From the NCBI RefSeq assembly GCF_052857255.1, contig NC_135497.1, positions 112,461,002-112,525,001 of the forward strand: 64,000 nucleotides of DNA, read 5' to 3'. A program made the translations under genes and the position numbers. Below are positions 9,593-20,102 of the stretch, piece after piece. Position 1 is the first letter of the stretch, and each line of letters starts with the position of its first letter. The stretch is from Amblyomma americanum. Its lineage: Eukaryota; Arthropoda; Arachnida; Ixodida; Ixodidae. The notes beneath the pieces are model-generated. The model saw only the letters and a program-made list of their open reading frames with translations. It was not told the origin of the DNA and did not search any database.

Positions 9593-11985
9593 CTTCTGTC
9601 CCATCATAGTGGGAAAGGTACTTTTCCAAGCCCCTGTGCGAGAGGGGGCTGCAGAGCACTTTCAATGCACAGGAAATCATTGTTCATTGGTTTTGGGGTG
9701 CTCTGAAGTGCAACACCAGCACAGTCTTGCCATATGTGATGCAAAGCAAGCTGAAGGCAGGCACACTTTTAGCTAAACAGTGGCGGCTGTGGAAAGTGCT
9801 CCTTGAGCGTTACCAAAGCATTGAGCAACATGTTACATTGCCATTTAAAAGATTTTTGGGGGTGTTCAGCTTTACAGCTGAAATACCTTAATTCAGATTT
9901 TGTAACAATCTGAATCTCTCAAATTTTTTTGTACTAAAAAGCTATGCGTAAATGTTTGTTTTTGACATATCTAAGGCTGAAAAGCTGGAAACGGAATACT
10001 TTCAAATTATTTTGCTCACTCTTGGTCAGTCTTGTTCTTGCTTTTGCGCAGCCAACAAGCATTAAGTTTTTCTTTTTTCAAGCACAGAGAGAATGTAGGA
10101 GCACTAGGGCACAACTTCATATTGATGAATCCACGTAATAGTGGTTTCAGGCTGAGCCTGAGCGAAACGTCCCACTGTCGCGTGTGCGTACATGTGTGCA
10201 TGTTGTGTCCGTGCGTGCTTGTGAGTGTGTGTGTCCTCCTGACAGCGCAATTTTAGTATGTATGCTTGTGGGACGAAAATTGAGATTGCATGTATTACAT
10301 AGGAAGAAAAGTTGTACATTGTGGAAGCCAGAATTGCAGGTGGGCTCATTACATGACTACGTTCATTATATGAGCAAATAAGGTATTGATTCTCCACTTG
10401 TGCAACAGTTTTGTATTGTCCCCAAGAAGTTTGCATAATCAGGGTTCTCTTGGTTTGTCAGGCATCCTGTAGAACTATAGGTGTATGGCTTTGACTCTCC
10501 TTCAAAGGTTCCTGATGAATATTACAATTGTGGCTAATAGATTCCTACCATTGCATGCATTATGTTTGTTCATCAATTCAGCTGGTGCTTGATCGCTTTA
10601 TTTCAACATGCAGCAGAGAATCATGTTTATCAGATAGAAACTCGAACAAATTTCCCCAGTCATGTCAGATGGGCAAGGTAACGTGCACTTTGAGTGAGCG
10701 TCACTTAGCATTAATGTTTTTTAAAACAGGCTACACGGCATCTTTTAGTGGCATTTGCTGTAGAAAACGTTTGCATCATGATCGTGTGCAGTATTAATCT
10801 GCCAGTGTGAAACCTCATGTGCACAGATGGTCAGTCACCAGCGACGCGCTGCTACATCGATGCGTTTGACATGCCAGATGTGGTTTTTCGGAATCTCTTG
10901 TGGTTCTTGATAGCCGGGGTGATGTGGCTCTGCCTTGAGCTCGCGAGTTAGCTTGCAAGTTAGTTTTCAGGTGTCAGTGTGGGCATGCCTGCGCTTCGTA
11001 CCATGGCGAACTTGAAACTTCGCATGCGAAGTCTCCCAGTGCTTCTATGAAGAGAAACACAGCAAGAATATTTTTTTAGCTCATCTCTTTTGTTTATTTG
11101 CAGCAGAAAAATTAAAAACCTATGAGCGGCATCTCATGGTTCTTGCAGTGCCTGCATAAAAGATATGAAAAACGTAAATTACCGTCTGCACAATCGTCCG
11201 ATAACAGCGCCAACTTACGTTTAGCGATGTTGCAGACGGCAATTCGTCACGGCTTCTTGGTTCAGCAGGGCACGGAGCGCGCATTGTGCAGCGAGTGAGT
11301 GCATGCCACAAATTTTCCTCTCCGTTCCCTTTTCCCCTCAAGATAAATGTAAAATGCCGTGTTCTGCGAATAAGCTAGCTGCTTTTTATTTACCACAGGC
11401 GATCGACGTCTGTAGCGGCTGCCATCTGTCATTGAAAAGGCATGCGTATTGCGTACAATATTTTCTCCTTTAAGTACACCTCCGGCCTTTACAGTGCAGA
11501 AAAGAGTATCTGAACTATTGTTTCTGTTTGTCCAAGTCCATTGGGCAAATAAAGCAGCTTTCATATTACCCCTTTACAGTGGAATCCGATGGGCAACTAA
11601 ACTTGTGGCTGAATGTTTCTTCTCTCTCATTGGTCGCGTTCCATTTGTCAGCAAAGAGCAAAAGCGCCGCTGGACGTCTCCCTGCGGCAACCGCAACGCG
11701 GTGACATCCTGCCATCGCTCGTAGTCGCAACCGAACCGACATCCGCTTCCGGCGTTTTGACCAATCAGGTGCGGCCACTGCGGCAGGTTATGACGCTTTT
11801 TATTATGACACAAACTGGGAATACGGCCCCTGGCTTACACTTTTGGACTTTCACATAAGGTATCTGAATGTAAAACCGCAGTGCTTCATAGCAACCATGC
11901 CGTGAAACTGGGCCACTGTCGCTGCCACATGCAGATAAGAGGGAAATATGGAAAGAACAAGGAAGAGAAGGAAAAGTTAGATGAA
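9593..11985 (+). other. Probable 3' UTR and downstream intergenic DNA
   Basis: No transposon was recognised in this 2.4-kb stretch, which is AT-rich and free of good frames. The first consensus AATAAA on the plus strand that I noticed is at 11548-11553. Just beyond it a less AT-rich stretch holds inverted CCAAT boxes (11629-11633 as ATTGG, 11761-11765 as CCAAT) and a CTTCCGG motif (11746-11752), an arrangement seen in TATA-less promoters, but no transcript start can be set. Confidence 0.35.
11548..11553 (+). terminator. Candidate polyadenylation signal
   Basis: AATAAA in the context GGGCAAATAAAGCAGC, about 2 kb downstream of the stop codon at 9592. It would give a long but plausible 3' UTR. 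No transcript evidence. Confidence 0.25.
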
Positions 11986-12077
11986 CATAGTCGCCGTACG
12001 CAGTGATGCAATGACAATGACTGCATGCAACTGATCCTAAACTTCTGTGCCAATAGCAGAAGCATCTGTGCTGGCAC

Positions 12078-14066
12078 ATGGAACTTGCATTGAAGCAGAA
12101 GCAGCAGCCGCTCCAGAAAACAGGTGAGCTGGCGGCCACGGCCTTCAAAGACACTGCTCGAGAAAAGGGGCTGTTTGGCAAAATACACGCACTAGAGGAG
12201 GTAAACGCATCCATGCGTTGAGAAGTGGCAGACCTTCAAAGCTGTGTCAAACCTACACCCATTCTAACCCCCTTAAGCAAACATAAACATCAACCACCCG
12301 TACAGCAGACGCCTGCCTCCCAGACGAACCCATTCTCACAAACCTCTGGGGAATCGACCCAGGGGAGAGAGCGCTCAATTATGTTCGCTCCTTCCTCTCG
12401 GAGAGAATGGCCGAGCTTTCACTCAGAGGTCTCACCTCGGATCCCATTAGGAAGCAGAGGCACGCTGTAAGGCTTGGTCCTCTCGCCCTTCCTATTCAAC
12501 ATCTCCCTAATCACGCTACCCCGAAACTGGCTGCAAACGAGGGTCTACAACACAGCTTATGCGTGGACAACATCACCCTGTGGGTGTCCACAAGGAGTGA
12601 CGGCCAAATAAAGGGGACGCTGATGCTGATGGTGATGACCCTATCAAGGAAGAACTCACCATAAGAATTCTCGGGATGCTCATTCAGAGAAACCATTCAG
12701 AGAGAAAGAATAACGAAACAATAGAAAAACTGACCGCCACGGTCAATCAAACCACCCGGCTCATACGACAAATAGCCAATAAGAGACGCGGCATGAGGGA
12801 GAGCGACCTGTGCCAACTGATCCAGGCATTCGTCCTTAGTAGGCTCGTTTACACTCTACCGTACCTGCACCTCTATCACATGGAGAAGATCAAGATAGAA
12901 TGCCTCATCAGTCAAGCTTACAAGACAGCGCTCAGTCTTCCTCACAACACGCCTACCGACAGATTGCTAGCCCTTGGAATACACAGCACACTAGCCGAAC
13001 TGTGCGATGCGCACCTCACCTCCCAATACGCACGTCTCACGCAATCCAAGGCAGGTAGGGCCATTCTGCACCATATAAAGATCAACGCTGAACCCCTAAC
13101 CGAAGACTCGGAACAAATCCTACCCGAAGTACACAATGTTTACTGTCAAACCCCCACCCAAGAACATGCACCCTACGCACCACAAGGGAAGGTGCAAGGC
13201 TAGAGCCCGCGCCTTACACGCCAAATTCAAGGACTACCCTGCGGCCGCTTAAGTGGACACGGCAGAATATCTAACACCGCTCAAAGCGTACGTGATAGGC
13301 GCAGTGATCGGGACCGGTTCGCCCTTAACAGCCGCCACAATATACACCACCTCCTATGAGACAGTGAAGGAAGCGGCAGTTGCATTAGCCATTACCAACA
13401 CCTGAGCTGACATTATATTCAGCGATTAAAAAGAAGCCATGCGCAACTTTGTGAGGGGCCCCATCTCCCCTATCTCTCTCCAAATCCTCAGAAGCACCCA
13501 CCACACCCCCGCAAGGGAGATAGAACTATTATAGGTTCCCGGCCCACTCGAACAACACAGGGAACGAGACAGCCCACGATTAAGCCCGAGGTCTCGTCGG
13601 CCGGGCAGTGGGCTTCTTTTACCCGAGTTTTTCAAAGGATGGCCTGAACTCGTTTCACGACATAATACACCACTTCCGCCTGAAAGATGCACCTTCCCTC
13701 CATTGCATAAATCGCTCGCAAAGACCCAGGAGTCCACCTGGCGTCGCTTGCAAACCCATTCCTATCCCAACCCGGCGGTACTTTCGCCCATGGACCCTTG
13801 GCAATACTCCCCTCAATGTAACAAGTGCCGAGAGCCACACTAGACCATATCCTGTGGAACTGTTCGTAGGGTCCGGCTCCACTGGACCTAATTCAGCTCT
13901 TAACTTCCGAGCAGTGAGCAGTAGGAGGCCGCCGTGCTGCTCAGCTCCGACCTGGAGACCCAACTCTGGCCAGTGGAGCAAGCCAATGTGGTCGCCGAAA
14001 GCCACAGGCTGACGGCCATCTAGCGCAACCAAGACCTCACTTTAAACCACTTTCTGCCTGCGAATG
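12078..14066 (+). mobile_element. I/R1-like LINE, internally deleted and decayed
   Basis: Plus-strand remnant. A charged coiled-coil piece of ORF1 (from 12078, ending in HALEEVNASMR and interrupted by a TGA near 12220) runs into a proline-rich stretch. The sequence then jumps to the RT palm (from about 12360), thumb (12676-13203), RNase H (about 13250-13600) and a C-terminal tail up to 14066. The rest of ORF1, the endonuclease and the RT fingers are missing, so this is an internal deletion and not a simple 5' truncation. At least five frameshifts or stops were seen. The 3' end GAATGAATGTTTTCT is the site where the next LINE landed. Confidence 0.7.
12676..13203 (+). pseudogene. LINE reverse transcriptase thumb region
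   Basis: The longest open piece of this LINE (175 codons). It begins just after the palm, whose catalytic YADD box has decayed to CVDN (about 12565-12577, followed by ITLWVST). It carries the thumb signature seen in three other elements of this window: a run of basic residues (NKRRGMRE), VLSRLVYTLPYL, then LLALGIHSTLAEL and RLTQSKAGRAILHHI. RNase H follows in other frames. Loss of the second Asp of the palm would abolish catalysis even if frames were intact. Confidence 0.7.
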
Positions 14067-14076
14067 AATGTTTTCT

Positions 14077-16322
14077 TATTTATTTATTTATTTAGGACGC
14101 TAAATGTGCCGCACGGCATAAAACGTGAGGCCATTAATGAACGTTATTACGTTAATAGGTTACAAAAAGGCATGGAGTCCGGTAAGGTGTAAAAAGTCAC
14201 ATAATCCTCGGGCATAAATGTTTTTCGTTATCCACAAGTTGAAATCGGAGTCATTGTTTGAGGACAGGCCCTGCCTCTTGCAGAACGCGAGCACGCACCA
14301 GCGAAGTTCCTGAGCAAGTCCACAATAGGTGGTGAACAGTGGTGTCAGAAGCGGGTGCGTCGCAGTGAGGGCATTCTTCTGGCGCAGGAATCTTCTCACT
14401 TTGCCACTGGTGGCGAACTGCAGGCGTAACGGCCACTCCGACACGCAGCCGCCTCAGAGAGACCTCCTCCATCCGTGATAGGTTGGGAGGAAGGGGGTGG
14501 GTACACAGGGGAATAAGAGCACGTGTACGCTGCCTGAGGGAGGCTGAAGATGTTAAATGTGTCAGAAGTGGATCTGGTGGCAAAGAGGCAGGAGGTGTTT
14601 GCGGTACGTCCGCTAAACGAGATGACATGTCAGATGCGATGCTATCGACATCTATGCGTGCTTGAAGCCAGTGTATGAGTATAGGGACCGGGTAAGATTT
14701 GCAAGCAGCATGTATGTCCTGGGAAACCCGAAGGGTACCACGCACTTTCTTTAGGTGCTTGAGAGCTTCTTGGGAATGAGTGAATAGGTGTACCTGGTTA
14801 TAAGGAGGGTCGTCAGGTAAAGCTGCTATGGCATTTAAAATCGTTTGGAGCTCCAAGGGAAGAGGTAATGAATTTTCAGTACAGTAGGTCTGGCGGCTGT
14901 ACAGTTGAGGGTGTGTCGGGCTTATAAAAACAGTTGAACCCCCCGTTGAGGTTATGGCGACATCTGTGTAAAGGATGCAGTCATCATGTTGGGTAGAAAA
15001 AGTTGATGGTAATGACGGGGAGGAGAACTCCGACTTCTTATGACAAGCTGGCTTGTTTGATATAATGTGGCAGTAGTCCCATGGAGGGGGTTGAGGCTCG
15101 AACATTGAACGAAGAGAAACTTTCCGTGCTCTGTTGGTTTGTCGCTGGGTAATTAAATCTTCCAGTGTGTTGAGCTGCGCATACTCCTGCAGCAGACAAA
15201 TAGGAGTTGCTCGGGGTAGGCCAGTAATGACTCGCATGGCTTCGTGGTTTAGTGCTTCGAGTGTAGACCACTGTCGTTTCGTAAGTTGTTGAAACTGAGC
15301 CTGGCATAGGAGCCGAGGTTGAAAAACAGCACTTACAAGTCGACGAGCTGTATCGGAGCGGGCACCTCCAGAGCGATTGGCTATTCTGCGTATAAGGCCA
15401 AGTGTGTTTATAGCACTCTTGCGCATAGCTGATAACCAAGCCGTGCTTTTGCCTGAAGAATGAACATGCAGGCCCAATACATTGGTATGTTCCACTTCAG
15501 GAAGAGGGGCGTTGTCAATAGTGAGCACGAACGGAGTGGCTTTGAAAATACGGCGGCCAGCTTTATTGCCCACATGAACGTAACAGGGTTTGGAGAGGTT
15601 GAGGGAGAGGCCAGTGTTGGCAAGAAAGTTGTGTAGAAGATTGAGGGCATTTTGCAGAGAGTCTTGCTGCAGCTGAGCTGAGCGATTTGTGGACCAGAGA
15701 GTGATATCGTCTGCATATGCCAGAACTTGAACATTAGGAAGGGTGGAAAGACTGTATCAGAGGAATGAATGCGATGTTAAATAGAGCTGAGGCTAAAACT
15801 GAGCCCTGCGGTACTCCGCGATTAGAAATGAAGCGGCCTGTAGGTTTACCATTAACACGGATAGCAAATGTCCTTTGTGAGAGAAAAGCATGAATTGCTC
15901 GATGTATCTGCAAGGGCATGCCAAGTGATGGCATAGTGTTGAGAATGGCTTCGTGAAGAATGTTGTCGTAGGCCTTCATGATATCTGTTGCCAGGACTGT
16001 GCGAATGAGACGGCTGTAAGGTGAACGACGTATCACGTCGTTGGCAAAGTGGTCAAGACCATCTTCAGCTCCGTGTCCTGGTCGGAAACCAATTTGGGAA
16101 GACGAATATTTCTTATGATGGTCGAGCCACCAGGAGAGTCGAGTGGCAAGCAGTTTTTCATGCAGCTTGCAAATAGTTGGGGTAAGAGAAATCGGTCGTA
16201 GGGCCCCAAGAGTTGTGGGTGATTTTCCAGGCTTTGGTATTGGAACTACCACTGAATGTTTCCAATCTGGTGGCATCTCACTGGATGTCCAGATTTCATT
16301 AAAAATTTTGAGAAGTGAAGTC
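14077..16322 (-). mobile_element. LINE inserted into the 3' tail of the preceding LINE, with TSD
   Basis: A minus-strand element bounded by the direct repeat AATGTTTTCT at 14067-14076 and 16323-16332. Its 3' tail is the ATTT-type run at 14077-14094. It is 5'-truncated within the RT domain. Order from its 5' side: RT fingers and palm (16322-15700), thumb (15573-15100), an eroded RNase H-like region, a C-terminal Cys/His knuckle (about 14380-14290), 3' UTR and tail. The TSD lies inside the 3' end of the plus-strand LINE, which gives the order of the two insertions. Confidence 0.82.
14251..15573 (-). pseudogene. LINE ORF2 thumb, RNase H-like region and C-terminal knuckle
   Basis: A 440-codon uninterrupted frame continuing from the YADD block; its true frame extends upstream of the GTG used as start. 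Thumb: IANRSGGARSDTARRLVSAV, then EAMRVITGLPRATPICLLQEY. The RNase H region keeps YTDVA (first Asp) and the LELQTILNAIAAL helix with its Glu, but the usual TDSQ is THSQ, so the third acidic residue is lost. The tail CPHCDAPASDTTVHHLLWTC is a Cys/His knuckle typical of this LINE group. The long open frame with a missing active-site residue suggests either point decay or a lineage that no longer needs RNase H. Confidence 0.75.
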
Positions 16323-16324
16323 AA
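15734..16324 (-). pseudogene. LINE reverse transcriptase, fingers and palm
   Basis: A 196-codon frame holding RT blocks in order: VPIPKPGKSP, LRPISLTPTICKLHEKLL, QIGFRPGHGAEDGL, the palm aspartate block ATDIMKAYDNILHEAI and the GVPQGSVLASALFNIAF loop. The next block, AYADDITLW at about 15722-15696, is intact but in another frame because of one frameshift near 15740-15780. The N-terminal part of RT and the endonuclease are absent because of 5' truncation. It is otherwise close to intact, which points to moderate age. Confidence 0.8.
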
Positions 16325-16408
16325 TGTTTTCTAATCCAACCTGTTCTCATTTCATGCTAAGCATTGACGCATAATATCACTGAAATTTTTTTTACCAACT
16401 AGTTTGTA

Positions 16409-16642
16409 GCTGCCGCGGTGGCTCAGTGGTTACGGCGCTTGGCTGCTGACCCGAAAGACGCGGGTTCAGTTCTGGCCGCGGCGGTCGAATTTCAATGGAG
16501 GCGAAATTCTAGAGGCCCGTGTACTGTGCGATGTGAGTGCATGTTAAAGAACCCCAGGTGGTTGAAATTTCCGGAGCCCTTCACTACGGCGTCCCTCATA
16601 GCCTGAGTCGCTTTGGGAAGTTAATCTCCCCACGAACCATAA
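16409..16642 (+). mobile_element. Ruka-type SINE with TSD
   Basis: Same head and body as the copy at 2421: CCGCGGTGGCTCAGTGG A-box region, a B box that has drifted to GGTTCAGTTCT (16465-16475), then the conserved body through CCCTTCACTACGGCG. The target duplication is ACCAACTA(G/C)TTTG at 16394-16406 and 16643-16655. The damaged B box would weaken pol III transcription. Confidence 0.87.
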
Positions 16643-17447
16643 ACCAACTACTTTGTTGTAAGCATTTGCACTGGGAATGTAGAGACAGTGTGCCCTGAAG
16701 GTGCTTGTCCTGGATAACAGTAGCTGCAAGCAGTCAAATCAAATACAGCAGCATGGAGAGGAGAAATGCAGTGCTGTGAAAAACTTCCCAGTCTCTGTAG
16801 GACAGCAAGCTACATGCTGCAGGACTTAAGCTTGGTGTCTCGAAACAGTTAACTACTTGGAGTTTCTACAACACGGAGTTCCTCCAACACAGAGTTTCTC
16901 CAACACAGAGTTTCTACGTTTCAATTTGCTCTTAAGGTAGATTCTACACTAGTTACGAGAGCGGGCCCCAAGGAGTGTCTAAATCTATCGGTCTAGACTA
17001 TACTGTGTGCCGCTAAGGAGGGCCCCAAATTTTTTTGCTTACTTTCATACAATTGTGGTGAGTGCCTATATTTATAAAAATAGGCATTCTAAAAGTGTAT
17101 TAATTGTAATTCGTCTGGTTCAATGATTTGTGAGAACTGCTTAGATTTCGGAGTGCATATTTGTCTTCCTTGCTGTCGTCCACCTCAGTTTTAAATGAAG
17201 CACGTTATTTCTACAGCACCACGCTGCCAAAGTGACACTTTTATGAGGCGGAGTGCACACACTCAAAGTGACACTGAAGTTTCCCATCTGACTGGGGTAT
17301 TCTTTGTTGGGCACGAGCAGATGTCGTCATTAGAGAATGTGGCGAACGACACATTTAAGGCTTAGTTTAGTCACATTCATATCGGCATTATGTTGCTGAA
17401 AGGGATTTTTTCAGTATGTTAGCCAGGCAGAAAATTTGTTTTGCTGA
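16643..17447. other. Unassigned DNA with a 16-bp minisatellite
   Basis: Unique-looking, AT-rich sequence with no frames of interest. It includes the short tandem repeat at 16859-16917. Confidence 0.4.
16859..16917. repeat. 16-bp minisatellite, 3.7 copies
   Basis: Units of the form GGAGTTTCTACAACAC repeat at 16859, 16875, 16891 and, partially, 16907 with one to three changes each. Confidence 0.85.
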
Positions 17448-17745
17448 TTACCCGGGTTTGAACCCAGTTGCGGTGGCCGCGTTTCGATAGAGGTGAAATG
17501 CAAAACAGGCCCGTGTGCTGTGCGATGTCAGTGCACATTGAAGATCCCCAGGTGGTCGAAGTTATTCCGGAGCCCTCCACTACGGCACCTCTTCCTTCCT
17601 TTTTTCTTATCCCTGCATTATCCCTTCCCTTACGGTGGTCTTGGGCTCCTTGGGCTCCAGCTCCGTTCAGGTGTCCCCTGAGATGTGAGGCAGGTACTGC
17701 GCGATTTCCTTTCCCCCAAAACCAATTTTTCATTTTTGTCATTAA
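17448..17745 (+). mobile_element. SINE related to Ruka but with a different tail, 5'-truncated
   Basis: Begins inside the tRNA-like head with a B-box-like GGGTTTGAACCC (17454-17465), then GGCCGCGTTTCGATAGAGGTG and GCCCGTGTGCTGTGCGATGTC, which parallel the Ruka body. After CCGGAGCCCTCCACTACGGC the sequence departs into a C/T-rich tail of about 150 bp (CTTCCTTCCTTTTTTC, then CCCGTT-type motifs) that Ruka lacks. A partial relative lies at 40026-40150. The A box is missing. No clear target duplication. Confidence 0.7.
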
Positions 17746-18150
17746 CTAAGCTTGAGTGACGTTATTCAACGCTCACTCCACAAGTTGTTCAATGAGGAGC
17801 GGGAGAGGCATTGAGCAGTCATTTGCTGTGAGGGTGTCTTTGTGCAGCTGGCAGGATGAAAAAACTCTTCCTGCAGATTCTAGAGTGCAACCTCAGTTGT
17901 GTTAATATGCAACCTCAATCGTGTTAATGTGCTCAGCTTTAAGGGCAGGTAGGGCCAAATTTTGCTGCTAATTCACACACGCACAAATATCTGAATTGGT
18001 GGTTTTTGCACGGCATGATAACAGACGTCTTATGATTGTACAGTGATGTCGTGCAGAAGTAATATTAAGAGTGCTACTGCTGTAATGGGGGCTTTTGCTT
18101 CCATTCTTAAAAAATATAGCACATTGAACGGCACACTTCAAAATGAAAAA

Positions 18151-18195
18151 TATATGAATGTGTGTATGTATGTGTATATATATATATATATATAT
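18151..18195. repeat. TATG/TA microsatellite
   Basis: A TATG-rich lead-in followed by a run of TA dinucleotides, then an imperfect inverted AGAGAGATAT segment. Simple sequence only. Confidence 0.85.
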
Positions 18196-19385
18196 CTCTT
18201 AAAAGAGGGAGAGAGATATTAAATATACATGATTATACATATTATTGTTTTGTAAGCATTCAGTCTTTTAGTCTTGTCATCCACATTGTTGTGTGCATCA
18301 AGCCTGTGTGAACGAAATTTCATTTCAGGGGCTTATTTTATTCTGCAAGTTATAAGTACTTTTTTTTTTCATTCTTGGTTGTGAGGTCTTGTTACAGGAC
18401 AGAAGGAAAGTGGCTAGAACATTTGCTAACAGACACCTGCTAAACACATGCAAACTAGTTTTGAGCTGATGCTCTTGCAGCTGTCTTCCATGCAACTTCC
18501 AGAGGAAAAAAAAAAATCTTTAAAGCTCATGCATTATAATTTCACTACTGAGTGCAGTTATGTACCAATTGTTAGCATGTGTGCCAATTTGAACACCGCT
18601 TGTTTATGTAGTTGTGACAACTGATGCTGCATGCTTTGAGGAAACTTTGGACATGTTTTATTTTAAGATGTACAGTTTTGGTCTCCAGTTTTTTTTTTTT
18701 TTTTTTGCTGCTATGTACAGTAAAAATAATATGAAGGTGATCACTTTAAGGTTACCGTACTTGGACAAAGTGCAAAGCCATGAAAAATTGCACAAACACA
18801 TCAAAACAGTAAGACGACAGAGGTGTGTATTGTTTTGTTTGTTTAATTATTCACTCTGTGTTGTTTTGTTTCTGCATTCTCCATGGCTTTTCAAGAAATT
18901 AACCAACTAGTCGGACAGCACCGATTCCTAAACTATATTGGATGAAGTGCTCTGCTGCTGCTTATATTTACAGGAGGGTAAAAAAAAAATGTGAGCGTAG
19001 CTGGCCCCTTGGTTCTGATATCCTTTGCCACCACTTCGTTCAGAGAATGAGCAGTCTTCACACCAGGAAAAATTTGCTGTCTTGTTCGTGCTGTGAGAAA
19101 CTGATCACCTTCATATTGACACTAGCTGTAAGTAACTGTGAGTGGGCTGGTTCATTTTTGTGACTAAATTGCCTTTGTGCAAGGGCTCCCAAACTGATCC
19201 CTACAGTGGCAATCAAACCCCTGCTTCCTCTTTTTTTTCATATTATTACCAAAAAGCAGTACGATCCTCCCCCCTCCCCTTTATCTCAGTACAAGTCTTA
19301 TAAAGGTGCAAAATGGTCTCCTTTCCAGCCTCCAGGCCTCTGTTCTTGAGCTAGCACCCGGAACATATCTATTTACCTTCCCTGA

Positions 19386-19601
19386 AAGGTTAGAAGTTAA
19401 AGCCTTTGAAGTTGTTAATCACTGCAGCTGGAATGAAAGTGCTTCTTTTTTGTTGAATTTGAAGTATGAACGAAGATTAAACCCTTGTTTGCTAAGTTCG
19501 GAAGTAGAAGCATGCGACACTGTTAATCATTGCAGCTGGGATGAAATCTGGATTCTTTGTTTTGAAATTGGAATACGGAAGCAGAAGGCTGCAGTTCAAT
19601 C
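19386..19601. repeat. 108-bp tandem duplication, diverged
   Basis: TTAATCACTGCAGCTGGAATGAAA (about 19415) recurs as a near copy at 19523, and the flanking parts align as well. The period of 108 is a multiple of three, so a frame of 119 codons (19306-19665) shows two 36-residue repeats around VNHCSW(N/D)E. No start context, splice sites or known repeat family support coding. Confidence 0.6.
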
Positions 19602-20096
19602 CATTGTATGCCTTCCTGTTGGCACTGGTGCCTCCACTGCTGAGAAGCATTGTTTCATTGGTTAAATGGCACATAACCGACTATGAAAACTAGGCATGAA
19701 AACGCAGTACTAACAGTTGAAGCAGAATAGAGCGAGCACTCGTTTTTCAAATAAGACGGCCACTTCTGTTGCTCTGACAATAGTGAATGCACACAAGTGT
19801 ACGGATTCGTTCTGAATATTATGAACCTATACCGCCAGATTTACAGTTGGACAGCTGCGTGAAAGCGGAGCTCAGTGGCACTTGTAGGGTGACCACCAGG
19901 AAAGGCTGCACGTCAGCAGCATATAACAAACTGTAATGATAACGTGACGTGTCCAAAGCTTCCTCATGTGTCACGTGCGTGGTGTGTTTATCTATTGTTT
20001 CATTGCTGATTTACAGTGCAGAGTGCACGTCGTTGTTTCATAGGCCCGCATAGAAAGACTTTTTGTACCGAAAGTTTTGTGACAACATGTTTTGTA

Positions 20097-20102
20097 AATA
20101 AA
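20097..20102 (+). terminator. Candidate polyadenylation signal
   Basis: AATAAA in the context TTTTGTAAATAAACTGGAGTCC, after a stretch of T-rich sequence. It could end a long transcript from the left, but no matching gene is established. Confidence 0.2.

Noticed and set aside
12078..12125. Possible first coding exon: ATG followed by a donor ACAG/GTGAGC
   Set aside because: The same frame continues past the donor as a coiled coil matching LINE ORF1 style (HALEEVNASMR) and leads into RT, so it is part of the LINE.
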